Assembly (NCBI RefSeq): GCF_900109545.1
Contig: NZ_FOAP01000023.1
Location: forward strand, 62,001 to 126,000
Length of the DNA stretch: 64,000 bases
Direction of reading: 5' to 3'
Source of the DNA: Stigmatella aurantiaca
GTDB lineage: Bacteria; Myxococcota; Myxococcia; Myxococcales; Myxococcaceae
Part shown: one piece after another, positions 45,845-55,192 of the stretch
Layout of the letters: each line of letters begins with the position of its first letter
Position numbering within the stretch: position 1 is the stretch's first letter
Notes under the pieces: model-generated
What the model was told of the DNA's origin: nothing
Seen by the model: the letters and a program-made list of their open reading frames with translations, nothing else
The model's database searches: none
Position numbers and translations under genes: made by a program

Positions 45845-48256
45845 ATGCCCCAGGTGGCAGACTTCATCGAGAACAACCGCGGCCTCATCGTCCAGCGCTA
45901 CCTGGAAGAAGCCCGCAAGCTGGAGCCCGCCCGGGGACTCACGCCGGAGCAGGTCATCGATACCTTGCCCGAGTATCTCGGGACGCTCGCGGCCATCTCC
46001 CGCCAGGGACACCGGGGAGACGCCTCGGTGACGAAGAAGCGCCTGGAGGAGACGCACATCGGCATCCGCCTGCGCTCCGGCTACAGCCAGGAGGAGGCGA
46101 CGGGCGAGTACGTGCTCGTGGGCCGCCTCATCACCTCGCTCTGGGAGCACCTGCCCCCGCACGAGCAGCCCTCCCACACGGACAAGGCGCTGCTGGCCGA
46201 GGCGCTCCAGGACGCGATGGGCCAGGTCATCGTCACGTTCACCGGCTACAGCATGGAGGACCGGCAGCGCGAGAAGCGGTTTCTCCGCCGGCTCGAGACG
46301 ATTGCCTCCGGACTCTTCGAGGCCCTCGAGACGCCCGTCTTCCTCCACGAGCGGCTGGAGGCGCTGGTCGAGACCGTGCAGCAGGCCCTGAACGTGGAGG
46401 CGGCCGCGCTCCTGCTCCTGGCGCCGGACGGCACGAGGCTCGTGCCCACCACGTACACGGGGCGCTGGAGCGGCCAAGCGTACGCCGAGCCCGTGGACGA
46501 CCCGGACTCCTTCGTGAGCCAGCTCAGCCAGTCGGATGAGCCCCTCGCCCTGCCGGACGCGACGGATCCGCACGCCCGGGTGGCCGAGGGCATCCGCCGC
46601 AGCGGCCTGCGCTCCCTGCTCGGCCTGCGGATGTGGCCTCACGGCAGGCTGCTCGGGGTGCTGTACATCGGCGTCGAGGAGACGCGGATCTTCGAGCCCC
46701 AGACCAAGCGCTACCTCGAGACGCTGGTGGAGTACCTCTCCGGCATCATCGACAAGGCGCTGCTGCTCCAGCGGCTGCGCGAGAGCAACGAGCGGCTGCG
46801 CGCCTCCGAGACGCTCTACCGGATGGCGGCCGAGGCCATCAGCGACGTCATCTGGGACTGGGACCTCCGGACGAACGCCGTCTCCTGGAGCCCGGGCCTC
46901 CAGAAGCTCTTCGGGTACGGCCCGAAGCAGCTGGGCGAGACGGCCTCCAGTTGGTACGGCAACATCCACCCCGAGGAGCGCGAGCAGGTCCTCCACTCCA
47001 TCCACGAGGTCATCGGCGGGGAAAGGACGCACTGGAGGGGCGAGTACCGTTTCCGCCACCAGAACGGCAGCTACATCCACGTCATCGACCAGGGGCGCGT
47101 CGAGCGCGGCCCGGATGGCAAGGGGGTGCGGATGGTGGGGGCCATGCAGGACATCACCGAGCGGAAGAGGGCGGGCGCGGCGCTCCAGGAGAGCGAAGAC
47201 CGGCTCCGGGTGGCGGCGGGGGCCGCGGAGCTGGGCACCTGGGATTTGCGGCCGGTCACGGGGGTGATGCGCATGGATGACCGGGCCAAGCGCCTCTTCG
47301 GCGTGCCCCCGGAGACCGAGATGACCTACGAGCGCGTCCTGGCACGGATCCACCCGGAGGACCGGGACCGGATCCACGTCGCGGTGCAGCGCGCGCTCGC
47401 GGGGGAGAACCAGGGCGAGTACCGCGCCGAGTACCGGACGGTGGCCCCGGGCCCCCGGGGCGAGCGGTGGATCCGTTCCGCGGGCCGCGCCTTCTTCGAG
47501 GGGACGCGGGCCGTGCGCTTCATCGGCATCTTTCAGGACATCTCGGAGCGGAAGCGCCAGGAAGCGCTGGCGCGCATGCAGACGGAGTTCGAGGAGCAGC
47601 TCATCGGCATCGTCTCCCACGATCTGCGCAATCCCCTCAACGCCATCACCCTGTCCGTGGCGGCGCTCATGCGGAACGACGACCTGAACGAGCGGCAGGC
47701 CAAGGGCGTCTCACGCATCCAGGCCTCCGCGGAGCGTGCCACCCGGATGATCCGCGACCTGCTCGACTTCACCCGGGCCCGGCTCGGCGAGGGCATCCCC
47801 GTGCGGCGCGCGCCCTGCGACTTTCATCTGCTCACCCAGCAAGCGGTGGAGGAGGTGCGGCTCGCCCATCCCGACCGGGACGTCCACCTCACCGCGAGCG
47901 GCCCGGGCCAGGGGGCGTGGGATGCGGACCGGCTGGCCCAGGTCATCACCAACCTGGTGAACAACGCCCTGGCCTACAGCCCCCTGGACAGCGCCGTGCG
48001 CGTCGAGACCCACGGAGAGGAGGACGCCCTCCTGCTGCGCGTGCACAACGCGGGAGCGCCCATCCCGCCCGAGCTGATGCCGCGCCTGTTCGAGCCCCTG
48101 ACGCGGGGAGCGGACAAGGTGACATCGGCCAGCCGCAGCATCGGCCTGGGGCTCTACATCGTGAATCACATCGTGCAGGCGCACGGCGGGCGGATCGACG
48201 TCCGCTCCAGCGCGGACGAGGGCACGGCCTTCACCGTCCGGCTGCCCCGCCGCTGA
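45845..48256 (+). CDS. Multi-sensor histidine kinase (RsbRD-GAF-PAS-PAS)
   Basis: 803 aa, soluble. The N-terminal 135 residues match the RsbRD sensor domain, then a GAF domain (about 170-310), two PAS/PAC units (about 325-440 and 450-575; each ends with DI(T/S)ERKR), HisKA with His592 (IVSHDLRNPLNAI) and a HATPase (NLVNNALAYS, SIGLGLYIVNHI). No receiver domain and no response regulator next to it. Nearest relative type is the cytoplasmic multi-sensor kinase common in myxobacteria. Confidence 0.95.
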   Translation: MPQVADFIENNRGLIVQRYLEEARKLEPARGLTPEQVIDTLPEYLGTLAAISRQGHRGDASVTKKRLEETHIGIRLRSGYSQEEATGEYVLVGRLITSLWEHLPPHEQPSHTDKALLAEALQDAMGQVIVTFTGYSMEDRQREKRFLRRLETIASGLFEALETPVFLHERLEALVETVQQALNVEAAALLLLAPDGTRLVPTTYTGRWSGQAYAEPVDDPDSFVSQLSQSDEPLALPDATDPHARVAEGIRRSGLRSLLGLRMWPHGRLLGVLYIGVEETRIFEPQTKRYLETLVEYLSGIIDKALLLQRLRESNERLRASETLYRMAAEAISDVIWDWDLRTNAVSWSPGLQKLFGYGPKQLGETASSWYGNIHPEEREQVLHSIHEVIGGERTHWRGEYRFRHQNGSYIHVIDQGRVERGPDGKGVRMVGAMQDITERKRAGAALQESEDRLRVAAGAAELGTWDLRPVTGVMRMDDRAKRLFGVPPETEMTYERVLARIHPEDRDRIHVAVQRALAGENQGEYRAEYRTVAPGPRGERWIRSAGRAFFEGTRAVRFIGIFQDISERKRQEALARMQTEFEEQLIGIVSHDLRNPLNAITLSVAALMRNDDLNERQAKGVSRIQASAERATRMIRDLLDFTRARLGEGIPVRRAPCDFHLLTQQAVEEVRLAHPDRDVHLTASGPGQGAWDADRLAQVITNLVNNALAYSPLDSAVRVETHGEEDALLLRVHNAGAPIPPELMPRLFEPLTRGADKVTSASRSIGLGLYIVNHIVQAHGGRIDVRSSADEGTAFTVRLPRR

Positions 48257-48271
48257 GGCCCCTGGACGGCG

Positions 48272-49348
48272 CTATCGATCCCCTCCAGGGAGCTTCGGGT
48301 CCCTCATCTCTCCCCAGAGCAGGACAAGGCCCTCACGGTCCAACACCACCGTGTGGAAGACCCCCGCGGCCAGAGCGGACGCCTCCGTCCCCGCGAGGGC
48401 CTGCACGGGCACCTGTTGCGGAAAAGAGGTGCCATCTCCGAGCTGCCCGGACTGGTTGTAGCCCCAGGCCCAGAGGGAGCCATCGGCGCGCTGTGCCAGC
48501 GAGTGATAGTAGCCCGCGGTCACATGGGTGACGTCCGTCAGCCCGGGCACCTGCCTCGGGACGGACCGGCGCTGGAGCGTTCCATCCCCGAGCTCGCCGT
48601 AGCGATTGCCGCCCCAGGCCCAGACGGTCCCGTCGGCACGCAGCGCCAACGCGTGATAGCTGCCCGCGGCCACGGCGGTCACGTCCATCAGCCCGGACAC
48701 CTGCACTGGAACGAGCTCTTCCTCCAGCGAGACCTCCCCAGACGCGTCATGGACAATCAGGCCCCAGGTCCAGACGGTGCCATCGCTTCGCACCGCCAGC
48801 GAGTAACTGTTGCCCGCGGCCACGGCGGTCACGTCCGTCAAACCGGAGACCCGAACCCAGGTGCCCAGCGAGACCCGCGTCCCATTCCCGAGCTGACCCA
48901 CGTTGTTGAGGCCCCACGCCCAGACCGTGCCGTCCTCGCGCAACGCCAGCGCGTGCGTCGCCCCCATGACCAGGGTTTTGATCTGGGTCAGTCCCGCGAT
49001 CCGAATGGGGGACGGCTGGTAGATCGGCGAGCCTCCGAACAAGTCGTAACCCCAGACCCAGAGCGAGCCATCCTCCAGCAAGGCCATGGATTGCGTGCCC
49101 CCCGCGGCGATGGCCACGGCTCCACTCAACCCGGCCACTCGCTCCTGACCGTTCCGGGAGCGGTAGGTTCCGTCCCCCAACTGGCCCGAGGTATTGATTC
49201 CCATGGCCCACACCGTGCCGTCGGCGCGAAGGGCCAAGGCGTGCGAGTCGCCCGCCACGATGCTCACCGTGGGCGCCTCGTCCGAGGGCCCACAGCCCAG
49301 CCCCAGCCACACACTCAGGCACACGCACACTGCCAAGACTCGGTGCAT
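48272..49348 (-). CDS. RCC1-repeat lipoprotein, 7 repeats
   Basis: 358 aa. Lipobox LGLGC (Cys about residue 19) from ATG 49348, which has an AGGAG site about 10 nt before it. Seven RCC1 repeats of about 48 aa (HALALREDGTVWAWG, GQLGNGT) would make a single complete seven-bladed propeller. The seventh is degenerate (VLDREGLVLLWGEM). Compared with the 14-repeat protein at 15436 the GC content is host-like. It converges with the sensor kinase, 15 bp apart. Confidence 0.92.
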   Translation of the reverse strand: MHRVLAVCVCLSVWLGLGCGPSDEAPTVSIVAGDSHALALRADGTVWAMGINTSGQLGDGTYRSRNGQERVAGLSGAVAIAAGGTQSMALLEDGSLWVWGYDLFGGSPIYQPSPIRIAGLTQIKTLVMGATHALALREDGTVWAWGLNNVGQLGNGTRVSLGTWVRVSGLTDVTAVAAGNSYSLAVRSDGTVWTWGLIVHDASGEVSLEEELVPVQVSGLMDVTAVAAGSYHALALRADGTVWAWGGNRYGELGDGTLQRRSVPRQVPGLTDVTHVTAGYYHSLAQRADGSLWAWGYNQSGQLGDGTSFPQQVPVQALAGTEASALAAGVFHTVVLDREGLVLLWGEMRDPKLPGGDR

Positions 49349-49458
49349 CTTCCAGCTCCTGACACCGCGTCCACGGGACCGGGCACCCTTCCAACGCGGC
49401 GGAGCCTGTTTCTTCCCCGCGCACCTCCAGAACCCTGGAGCCACCCGGGCGAGGGGGA

Positions 49459-51060
49459 CTACCGGCCCCGCCGGCCTCCTCCGCCCGGGCCTCGCGGCGA
49501 GCGGCCCGGTCCACGGGAGGGCTTGCCCCGCGGTCCTGCGCCCTTGCTCCCCGGACGCTTCGCCCCGCGAGGGGGGCCCCGCTCCGGTCCAGCCTTCTTC
49601 CCCCGCGAGTCCTTGGCGGCCCGGCGGAGACCGCTCCCCCGGCCTGGCGCCTCACCGCGGCGGGTGCCCTTGCCCCGGCGCTCCTCACGATCCCCCGGGC
49701 GACTCGCGCCCCGGCGCTCCTCACGCTCTCCCGGGCGGCTCTTGCCCCGGGCCTCGCCCTTCCCTGCCTTCGCGGGCCGGGCACGGGGGCCCGGGCGCTC
49801 ACCCGCCACACGGGGACGGCCCTCCCCACGGCCCTTGCCCTTGCCCTTCGCGCTCACGCCGGCGGGACGGGGCAGCTCGCGGAACGTGTCCTGGCCCGAC
49901 TCCTCCTTCCGGGCCTGGAACTCCTCCAGCTCCTCGAGGAAGACGGCGTCCTCCCGGGGGACCTCGGCGCGCGGCAGGCTCATCTGGGTGATGCGCTCGA
50001 TGGCGCGCACCGTCTCCTCGTCCCGCTCGGTGACGAACGTCGAGGCCCGCCCACTGGCCCCCGCCCGGGCCGTGCGGCCAATCCGGTGGACGTAATCCTC
50101 CGGCGAGTGCGGCAGGTCGAAGTTGATGACGTGGCCAATGTCCTCCACGTCCAGCCCGCGCGACGCGATGTCGGTGGCCACCAGGCAGCGGTACTGCCCC
50201 CGCCGGAACCCCTCCAGCGCCTGCCGCCGCTGGCCCTGGGTCCGGTCCGAGTGGATGACCGCCGTCTTGTGGCCCGCGCGCTTGAGGACCTCCTGCACCT
50301 TCTCGGCGCGCTCCCGGGTGCGGGTGAAGACGAGCACGCTCAGCTGGTCCTTGGCGAGCAGGCTGAGCAGCAGCGGGTACTTCTCGTTGCCCTCCACCTC
50401 GTACAGCCGCTGCACGGCGCGCGCGGCGGGCGTCCCGCTCGGCGTCACCTCCACCTTGACGGGCTTGCGCAGCACCTCCTGGGAGAAGCGCGTCACGTTG
50501 TGGCCCAGGGTGGCGGAGAACAGGAGCGTCTGACGCTCCCGGGGCAGGGCGGCGAGGATCTGCTGCAGCTCGGGCATGAAGCCCATCTCCAGCGTCCGGT
50601 CCGCCTCATCCAGCACGAGCATGCGCACCGCCGAGAGGTTCGCCACGCCCTCCTTCAGCAGGTCAGCCAGCCGGCCCGGGGTGGCGAGCACCAGGGAGGG
50701 CTTCTGCCGGAGCGCCTCCACCTGCGCGCCCATGTCCGTGCCCCCGGTGACCACCGCCTGGGTGAGCCCCCGCGGCTCCCCGAAGAAGGCGGCCTCCTGG
50801 GCAATCTGCACCACCAGCTCGCGCGTGGGGGCGAGCACCAGCCCCGCGGGGCCCCGCTCCCCGGCCAGACGCTCCACCAGCGGCAACAGGTAGGCCGCGG
50901 TCTTGCCCGTGCCGGTGACCGCGCAGCCAATCACGTCCCGCCCCGCGAGCGCCGGCGGAATGGCCTGGGCTTGAATGGGCGTGGGCGAGGCGAAGCGGGC
51001 GCGCCGCACCGCATCGAGGGTTTCAGGAGAGAGGCCAAGGTGCTTGAAGGAAGTGCTCAC
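49459..51060 (-). CDS. DEAD-box RNA helicase, RhlE-like, long basic tail
   Basis: 533 aa. Q motif (FASPTPIQAQAIP), motif I VTGTGKT, Ib TPGRL, motif II DEAD, motif III SAT, motif V SRGLDVED and motif VI HRIGRTARAG; the helicase core ends near residue 375. The last about 130 residues are a Gly/Arg/Lys/Pro low-complexity tail with repeats such as REERRG, as in RNA-chaperone-like helicases. It probably remodels RNA in ribosome assembly or cold adaptation. The tail is rich in GC-codon repeats and may vary between strains. Confidence 0.95.
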   Translation of the reverse strand: MSTSFKHLGLSPETLDAVRRARFASPTPIQAQAIPPALAGRDVIGCAVTGTGKTAAYLLPLVERLAGERGPAGLVLAPTRELVVQIAQEAAFFGEPRGLTQAVVTGGTDMGAQVEALRQKPSLVLATPGRLADLLKEGVANLSAVRMLVLDEADRTLEMGFMPELQQILAALPRERQTLLFSATLGHNVTRFSQEVLRKPVKVEVTPSGTPAARAVQRLYEVEGNEKYPLLLSLLAKDQLSVLVFTRTRERAEKVQEVLKRAGHKTAVIHSDRTQGQRRQALEGFRRGQYRCLVATDIASRGLDVEDIGHVINFDLPHSPEDYVHRIGRTARAGASGRASTFVTERDEETVRAIERITQMSLPRAEVPREDAVFLEELEEFQARKEESGQDTFRELPRPAGVSAKGKGKGRGEGRPRVAGERPGPRARPAKAGKGEARGKSRPGEREERRGASRPGDREERRGKGTRRGEAPGRGSGLRRAAKDSRGKKAGPERGPPRGAKRPGSKGAGPRGKPSRGPGRSPRGPGGGGRRGR

Positions 51061-51204
51061 GGGTCAGGGGCTAACACACCCGGACGCGTAGGGCGATCCA
51101 CAACATCGCCTGGCAGGGGCCCAGGCCATGTCAGCCTGGCGGGTACCATCGTCTTCGCAGGGGCGGGAGGGATGCGGTCCTGCCCACGAAGTCTGGGAGA
51201 TGAC

Positions 51205-51789
51205 ATGCTTGAACGCCTCGATGCTGTCCGCTGGAGTGAACTGACCGGCCGCCAAGGGCCCCGCAGCGGAGCGGAGCTTCCCTCACTGATTCGCCAGGCC
51301 GCCTCGGGCACGGCCTCGGAGCGCAAGGCGGCAGTGGCCCGGCTGCGCGAGCACCTGTGGCACCAGGGCCAGGTCTTCGACGCCACGGCGCAGGCGGTCC
51401 CCTTCCTGGTGGAGCTCCTCCCGGAGTCTCCCGTGGCGGCGGACCTCTGTCTGCTGCTCGGCCTCATCTCGGAGGCCGTCACCTACGGTCCCCCTGAGTC
51501 CGTGGCGCAGGCGCAGGCCTCGTTCGTGGCGGTGCGGGCGGGCCTGCCCGTCTACCTGGAGCTGCTGCGCCGCTCCGAGCGGAACCCCGCGCAAGCCGCC
51601 ACGCTCATCTACCTCGTCTTCCACCTGCATGAGGACCGCGAGGCGCTCATCCCCCTGCTCCGGCCCCTCATGACGCCCGCGTTGGAGTGGATGATCGACA
51701 TCGCGCTGAGTCCCCCGGCCCCCACCTCCGAGACGCGCTCGGCCTACGGCCTGCTCGGAGCCCAGGCGGTCCACACCCTCGAGTCATAG
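51205..51789 (+). CDS. HEAT-like helical-repeat protein
   Basis: 194 aa, soluble, alpha-helical. Repeats of amphipathic helices such as ERKAAVARLREHLWHQGQVF, QAVPFLVELLPES and ATLIYLVFHLHEDREALIPLL fit HEAT-type solenoids. ATG 51205 is chosen because the recognisable protein begins there; the frame runs open much further upstream as a shadow. Similar short HEAT proteins occur as immunity-like or scaffold proteins in myxobacteria and streptomycetes, but no partner toxin is seen here. Precedes the methyltransferase gene by 16 bp. Confidence 0.7.
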   Translation: MLERLDAVRWSELTGRQGPRSGAELPSLIRQAASGTASERKAAVARLREHLWHQGQVFDATAQAVPFLVELLPESPVAADLCLLLGLISEAVTYGPPESVAQAQASFVAVRAGLPVYLELLRRSERNPAQAATLIYLVFHLHEDREALIPLLRPLMTPALEWMIDIALSPPAPTSETRSAYGLLGAQAVHTLES

Positions 51790-51805
51790 CAAGGACACCG
51801 CCCCC

Positions 51806-52603
51806 ATGACTTCCCCCCTCCAAGCCCATGCCCCTGCCTTCGTCTGCCCGCGCTGCCGCGCGAAGCTGCGCGAGGGTGCCGAGCCCACCTGCAGCCAGTG
51901 TGGCACCGCGTTCCCGGTGCAGGACGGCGTCGTCGACTTCGCACCCGAGCTCAACGCCTCGACGAACGTCAGCCAGGCCATCCTGGAAAACCCCATGTTC
52001 GTCGCCCTCTACGAACCACTGATTCGCGTCAACTTCGTGCGGCTGATGGCGCGCAACTTCAACGGCGCGCTCACCCCCGAGCTCGAGGATGCCTACCTCC
52101 AGAAGCACCTGCGCCCGGTGGACGGGCCCGTGCTCGACCTGGCCTGCGGCGCCGGCCGCTGGACGCGCACCCTGGCCGAGCTCGTGGGCCTGGAGCGCCT
52201 CATCGCGCTGGACCTCAGCCGCGCGATGCTCGATGCGGCGAAGGAGGCGCTGCCCAACGCGTTCTTCGTCCGGGGCAACGCCCAGCAACTGCCGCTGGCG
52301 GACGCCTCGCTGGGGGCGGTGAGCTGCTGGAACTCGCTCCAGCTCCTGCCGGATCCCCCACAGGCCCTCCGCGAAGTGGCCCGCTGCCTGCGGCCCGGGG
52401 GCGTCTTCACCTGCTTCACCTACCGCCGGACCCGCGAGCCGCTCTACGGGTACTTCCAGTCGACCTTCGCCCGCAACGGCGGCGTCCGCCCCTTCGACGA
52501 GGAGGAGCTCCGGCAGTGGCTCACCCAGGCGGGCCTCGTGGTGGAGGACCTGGGCGGGCCGAACCTCGCGCTGCTCTTCACGGCGCGGAAGCCCGCCGCC
52601 TGA
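51806..52603 (+). CDS. Class I SAM methyltransferase with Trm112-like zinc ribbon
   Basis: 265 aa. The N-terminal zinc ribbon has two CxxC pairs (CPRC at about 13-16 and CSQC at about 29-32) before a SAM domain with motif I VLDLACGAGRWTR and post-I LIALDLSRAMLDAA. Methyl acceptor unknown; related proteins modify small molecules or RNA bases. It shares a strand and short spacing with the HEAT gene. A terminator-like hairpin follows. Confidence 0.88.
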   Translation: MTSPLQAHAPAFVCPRCRAKLREGAEPTCSQCGTAFPVQDGVVDFAPELNASTNVSQAILENPMFVALYEPLIRVNFVRLMARNFNGALTPELEDAYLQKHLRPVDGPVLDLACGAGRWTRTLAELVGLERLIALDLSRAMLDAAKEALPNAFFVRGNAQQLPLADASLGAVSCWNSLQLLPDPPQALREVARCLRPGGVFTCFTYRRTREPLYGYFQSTFARNGGVRPFDEEELRQWLTQAGLVVEDLGGPNLALLFTARKPAA

Positions 52604-52625
52604 GGCCCTGCGTTGCCCAGGGGGG

Positions 52626-52652
52626 GGCCCCCTCGTTGAGGAAGCGGGGGCC
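52626..52652 (+). terminator. Terminator-like hairpin after methyltransferase gene
   Basis: Arms GGCCCCC (52626-52632) and GGGGGCC (52646-52652) with a 13-nt loop and CTTCGTG after it. It separates the methyltransferase gene from the pterin genes. Confidence 0.5.
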
Positions 52653-52676
52653 TTCGTGCTAGGGCTTTGCTCTCTC

Positions 52677-53174
52677 ATGGCGCGCACGACGACAATCGAG
52701 CTGCACAAGGAAGAGATGAAGTTCTCCGCGGGGCACTTCACCATCTTCTCCGCCACGCACCGGGAGAACCTGCACGGCCACAACTTCACCGTCTACGTCG
52801 CGCTCACGGGCGAGGTGCTGGAGGACGGCATCCTCTCGGACTACCGGCCCCTGAAGACCGCCATCATCGACCGCTGCCGCGCCTGGAACGAGACGTTCCT
52901 GCTGCCCGGCAACTCGCGGCACCTGCGGATTGAGCGCGACGCGCGGGGCAATGTCCTCGCGCACTTCAATGGAGAGGAGCTGCGCTTCCTCGCCCGGGAC
53001 GTGACGGTGCTGCCCGTGGAGAACATCACGCTGGAGGAGCTGTCGCGGATGTTCGGCGAGGGGCTGGTAGGCGATGGCTCCCTCATGGCGCAGCTGCACA
53101 TCCAGCGGCTGGTGGTGAAGTGCGCCTCCGGGCCCGGCCAGTGGTCCTCGTGGGAGTGGGGCCGCCATGTCTGA
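52677..53174 (+). CDS. PTPS-family protein with Glu in place of catalytic Cys (PTPS-III-like)
   Basis: 165 aa. The zinc ligands are His20 (SAGHF), His33 and His35 (NLHGHNF). The position where 6-pyruvoyl-tetrahydropterin synthase carries its Cys (CxxxHGH) is not Cys; instead Glu30 stands in an ExxHGH arrangement (RENLHGH). As recalled, PTPS-III enzymes have CxxExxHGH and make 6-hydroxymethyl-dihydropterin for folate; here the first Cys is Thr27. So the reaction may differ from both. It overlaps the next SDR gene by 8 bp. Start ATG 52677 is inside a longer frame. Confidence 0.8.
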   Translation: MARTTTIELHKEEMKFSAGHFTIFSATHRENLHGHNFTVYVALTGEVLEDGILSDYRPLKTAIIDRCRAWNETFLLPGNSRHLRIERDARGNVLAHFNGEELRFLARDVTVLPVENITLEELSRMFGEGLVGDGSLMAQLHIQRLVVKCASGPGQWSSWEWGRHV

Positions 53175-53874
53175 CTGGGCAATCGTCACGGGCGCCAGCC
53201 GGGGCATCGGCCGGGAGGCGGCCGCGCGCTTTCTGAAGGAGGGCTGGCGCGTCCTCAGCCTGTCGCGACAGGACTGTCCCGTGGCCGGGGTGCTCCCCGT
53301 GCGCGTGGACCTGGGCGAGCCGGGCTGGGAGCCCCTCGTGGAGCGCACCCTGCGGGAGACGCTGGGCGCCGCACCGGGCCGGGTCTGCCTCATCCACAAC
53401 GCGGCCCTCTACGCGCATGACGACGCGCTGTCGCTCTCCGCGGAGCACCTGCGGCGGGTCCTGGAGGTCAACATCGTGGCCCCCGCGCAGCTCAACCGGC
53501 TCGTGCGGGGCTACCTGAGCCCGGGCTCCTCCATCCTCTATGTGGGCTCGACCCTGTCGGAGAAGGCCGTCCGGGGCGCGGCCTCCTACGTCACCTCCAA
53601 GCACGCGATCGCCGGGCTGATGCGGGCCACCTGCCAGGACCTGGCGGGCACCCAGGTGCACACCGTCTGCGTCTGTCCGGGCTTCACGGACACGGAGATG
53701 CTGCGCGAGCACATCGGCGACAACACGGAGGTGCGCACGAGCGTGGCGGGGAGGACGACGTTCGGCCGGCTCATCACCCCCGAGGAGATCGCCGGCGTGC
53801 TCTTCCAGTGCGCCCTGACGCCCGTGCTCCACGGCTCGCTCGTCCACGCGAACCTGGGGCAGATCGAAACCTGA
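53167..53874 (+). CDS. SDR oxidoreductase, pterin (sepiapterin/dihydromonapterin-reductase-like)
   Basis: 235 aa classical SDR. TGASRGIGREAAARF at residues 8-22, VNIVAPAQLNRL, catalytic Ser (YVGSTLSEKAVRGAA) and the catalytic Tyr/Lys pair YVTSK. It overlaps the PTPS-like gene and is convergent to queD with 7 bp between stops. The context suggests reduction of a pterin side chain or ring, similar to sepiapterin reductase or FolM; other carbonyl substrates are possible. Confidence 0.82.
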   Translation: MSDWAIVTGASRGIGREAAARFLKEGWRVLSLSRQDCPVAGVLPVRVDLGEPGWEPLVERTLRETLGAAPGRVCLIHNAALYAHDDALSLSAEHLRRVLEVNIVAPAQLNRLVRGYLSPGSSILYVGSTLSEKAVRGAASYVTSKHAIAGLMRATCQDLAGTQVHTVCVCPGFTDTEMLREHIGDNTEVRTSVAGRTTFGRLITPEEIAGVLFQCALTPVLHGSLVHANLGQIET

Positions 53875-53881
53875 CGGGCCG

Positions 53882-54265
53882 TCAGCTCCCGGCGGCGAAC
53901 ACGGTGCACGAGGACGTGCACGTCTCGGCCACGCGCACCTTCGACACCTGCGTGCCCGGCACGTTCATGCGCTCGAAGAGCCACGCGGCCAGCAGCTCGC
54001 TCGTGGGGTTCTCCAGGCCCGGCACCTCGTTGAGCAGCCGGTGGTCGAGCTGGGCATGCAGGGGCTGCCAGGCCGCGGTGAGGTCCGCGAAGTCCACCAC
54101 CCAGCCGAACGTGGGGTGCACCGGGCCGCGCAGGGTGAACTCGACGCGGTAGCTGTGGCCGTGGACCCGCGAGCACTTGTGTCCGGGGGGAACGTTGGGG
54201 AGGCGGTGGGCGGCTTCGAAGGTGAATTCCTTCGAGATCTCGGTGATGAGGACGGGCTTGCTCAT
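53882..54265 (-). CDS. queD: 6-carboxy-tetrahydropterin synthase, QueD-type
   Basis: 127 aa. Zinc ligands His20, His35 and His37 and the catalytic Cys31 in HKCSRVHGHSY (CxxxHGH), then DHRLLNEVPGLENPTSE and a late VAETCTSSC. This is the canonical family that starts the queuosine path from dihydroneopterin triphosphate. Present opposite the PTPS-III-like paralogue. No queC/queE nearby. Confidence 0.9.
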   Translation of the reverse strand: MSKPVLITEISKEFTFEAAHRLPNVPPGHKCSRVHGHSYRVEFTLRGPVHPTFGWVVDFADLTAAWQPLHAQLDHRLLNEVPGLENPTSELLAAWLFERMNVPGTQVSKVRVAETCTSSCTVFAAGS

Positions 54266-54324
54266 GGAGGCGGCCTTCTACCTTCATTCCGCCGCGCCCG
54301 TCGAGCCAACCCCCGCGCCCCCGC

Positions 54325-55191
54325 TCAGGGCCCCACCGCTACGGTGCGTGAAAGCCAGTCCACGCCCCCTCGCCCGTCCCGCGCCACCACGTAGAAGGTG
54401 ACTTCGCCGGGCGTGGCGGGCGTGAGGTACGTGATGGTCGGGTCTCCCGGCCTTCCATCCACGGGCTCCAGGGAGCGGAGCTGCTTCACCTCGCCCTCGC
54501 CGGTGGCGAACCAGCTGTAGAAGACCTGCTCCGTGCGGGGGCCCTCGTCCGTCTCGTAGCGCTCCAGGCTGCCCTCGGCGAGCACGGGGCGCAGGACCAC
54601 CTCCGTGTCCAGCGGCAGGGGGCCCGCGAGGGGCGAATCGTCCCGCAGGAGGTCCGTCAGGCGCGGGTTCTGGTTGGGCGTATCCGTGAGCCGCAGCGTC
54701 AGCTGGCGCACCCCGCGCTCCTGGCTCTCCGGGGCCTCGCCCCCATCCTGAGCCAGGTAGCCGATGAACAACGGAAGGCCCTTCTCCAGCACGGCCCTCA
54801 GGGCCGGGTCATTCTGATCCACCGGCCTGCCCCCGGTGGCCTCGCCCGCCAGGGACGCCAGCACCGCCTGCACGTTGGGGTCCTCCAGGGACAGCGCGCC
54901 CCCTGGCAGGGGCGCTCCGTCCTCGCCGGGGCACTGCACCTCGCCGCCGTACACATCGGCCGAGCGGCACAGCGCCAGGTCCACGCTCACGGGACGCTCC
55001 CCGGGGGCCACCGCCAGGGTGGAGAGCTGCACGGGCGGGGGAGAAGAGGAGGCATCCGGGCTCAGCGCCAGCTCGGCCGGCTCGGCCTTGATGGCCAGCA
55101 CGCGCACGCGGCGAAGCTCGCTCTGCAGCTCGAACTCCGGGCCACACGCCGTCAGGGCCCCGGCCAGCGCGAGGAGAATGGGCATCCGCAT
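54325..55191 (-). CDS. Hypothetical lipoprotein, partner of TonB receptor
   Basis: 288 aa. Lipobox LTACG (Cys about residue 16) from ATG 55191. One nucleotide separates its start from the stop of the TonB receptor gene. The C-terminal third resembles an Ig-like/PKD fold (YLTPATPGEVTFYVVARDGRGGVDWLSRTVAV). Cys occurs in LCRSADVYGGEVQCPG, probably a disulfide. The operon position suggests a surface or periplasmic accessory to the receptor. Confidence 0.8.
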   Translation of the reverse strand: MRMPILLALAGALTACGPEFELQSELRRVRVLAIKAEPAELALSPDASSSPPPVQLSTLAVAPGERPVSVDLALCRSADVYGGEVQCPGEDGAPLPGGALSLEDPNVQAVLASLAGEATGGRPVDQNDPALRAVLEKGLPLFIGYLAQDGGEAPESQERGVRQLTLRLTDTPNQNPRLTDLLRDDSPLAGPLPLDTEVVLRPVLAEGSLERYETDEGPRTEQVFYSWFATGEGEVKQLRSLEPVDGRPGDPTITYLTPATPGEVTFYVVARDGRGGVDWLSRTVAVGP

Positions 55192-55192
55192 G

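Noticed and set aside
49459-49860. Low-complexity basic tail of the helicase as a separate gene or frameshift
   Set aside because: The frame is continuous with the helicase core and such Arg/Gly/Lys tails are usual in DEAD-box proteins.
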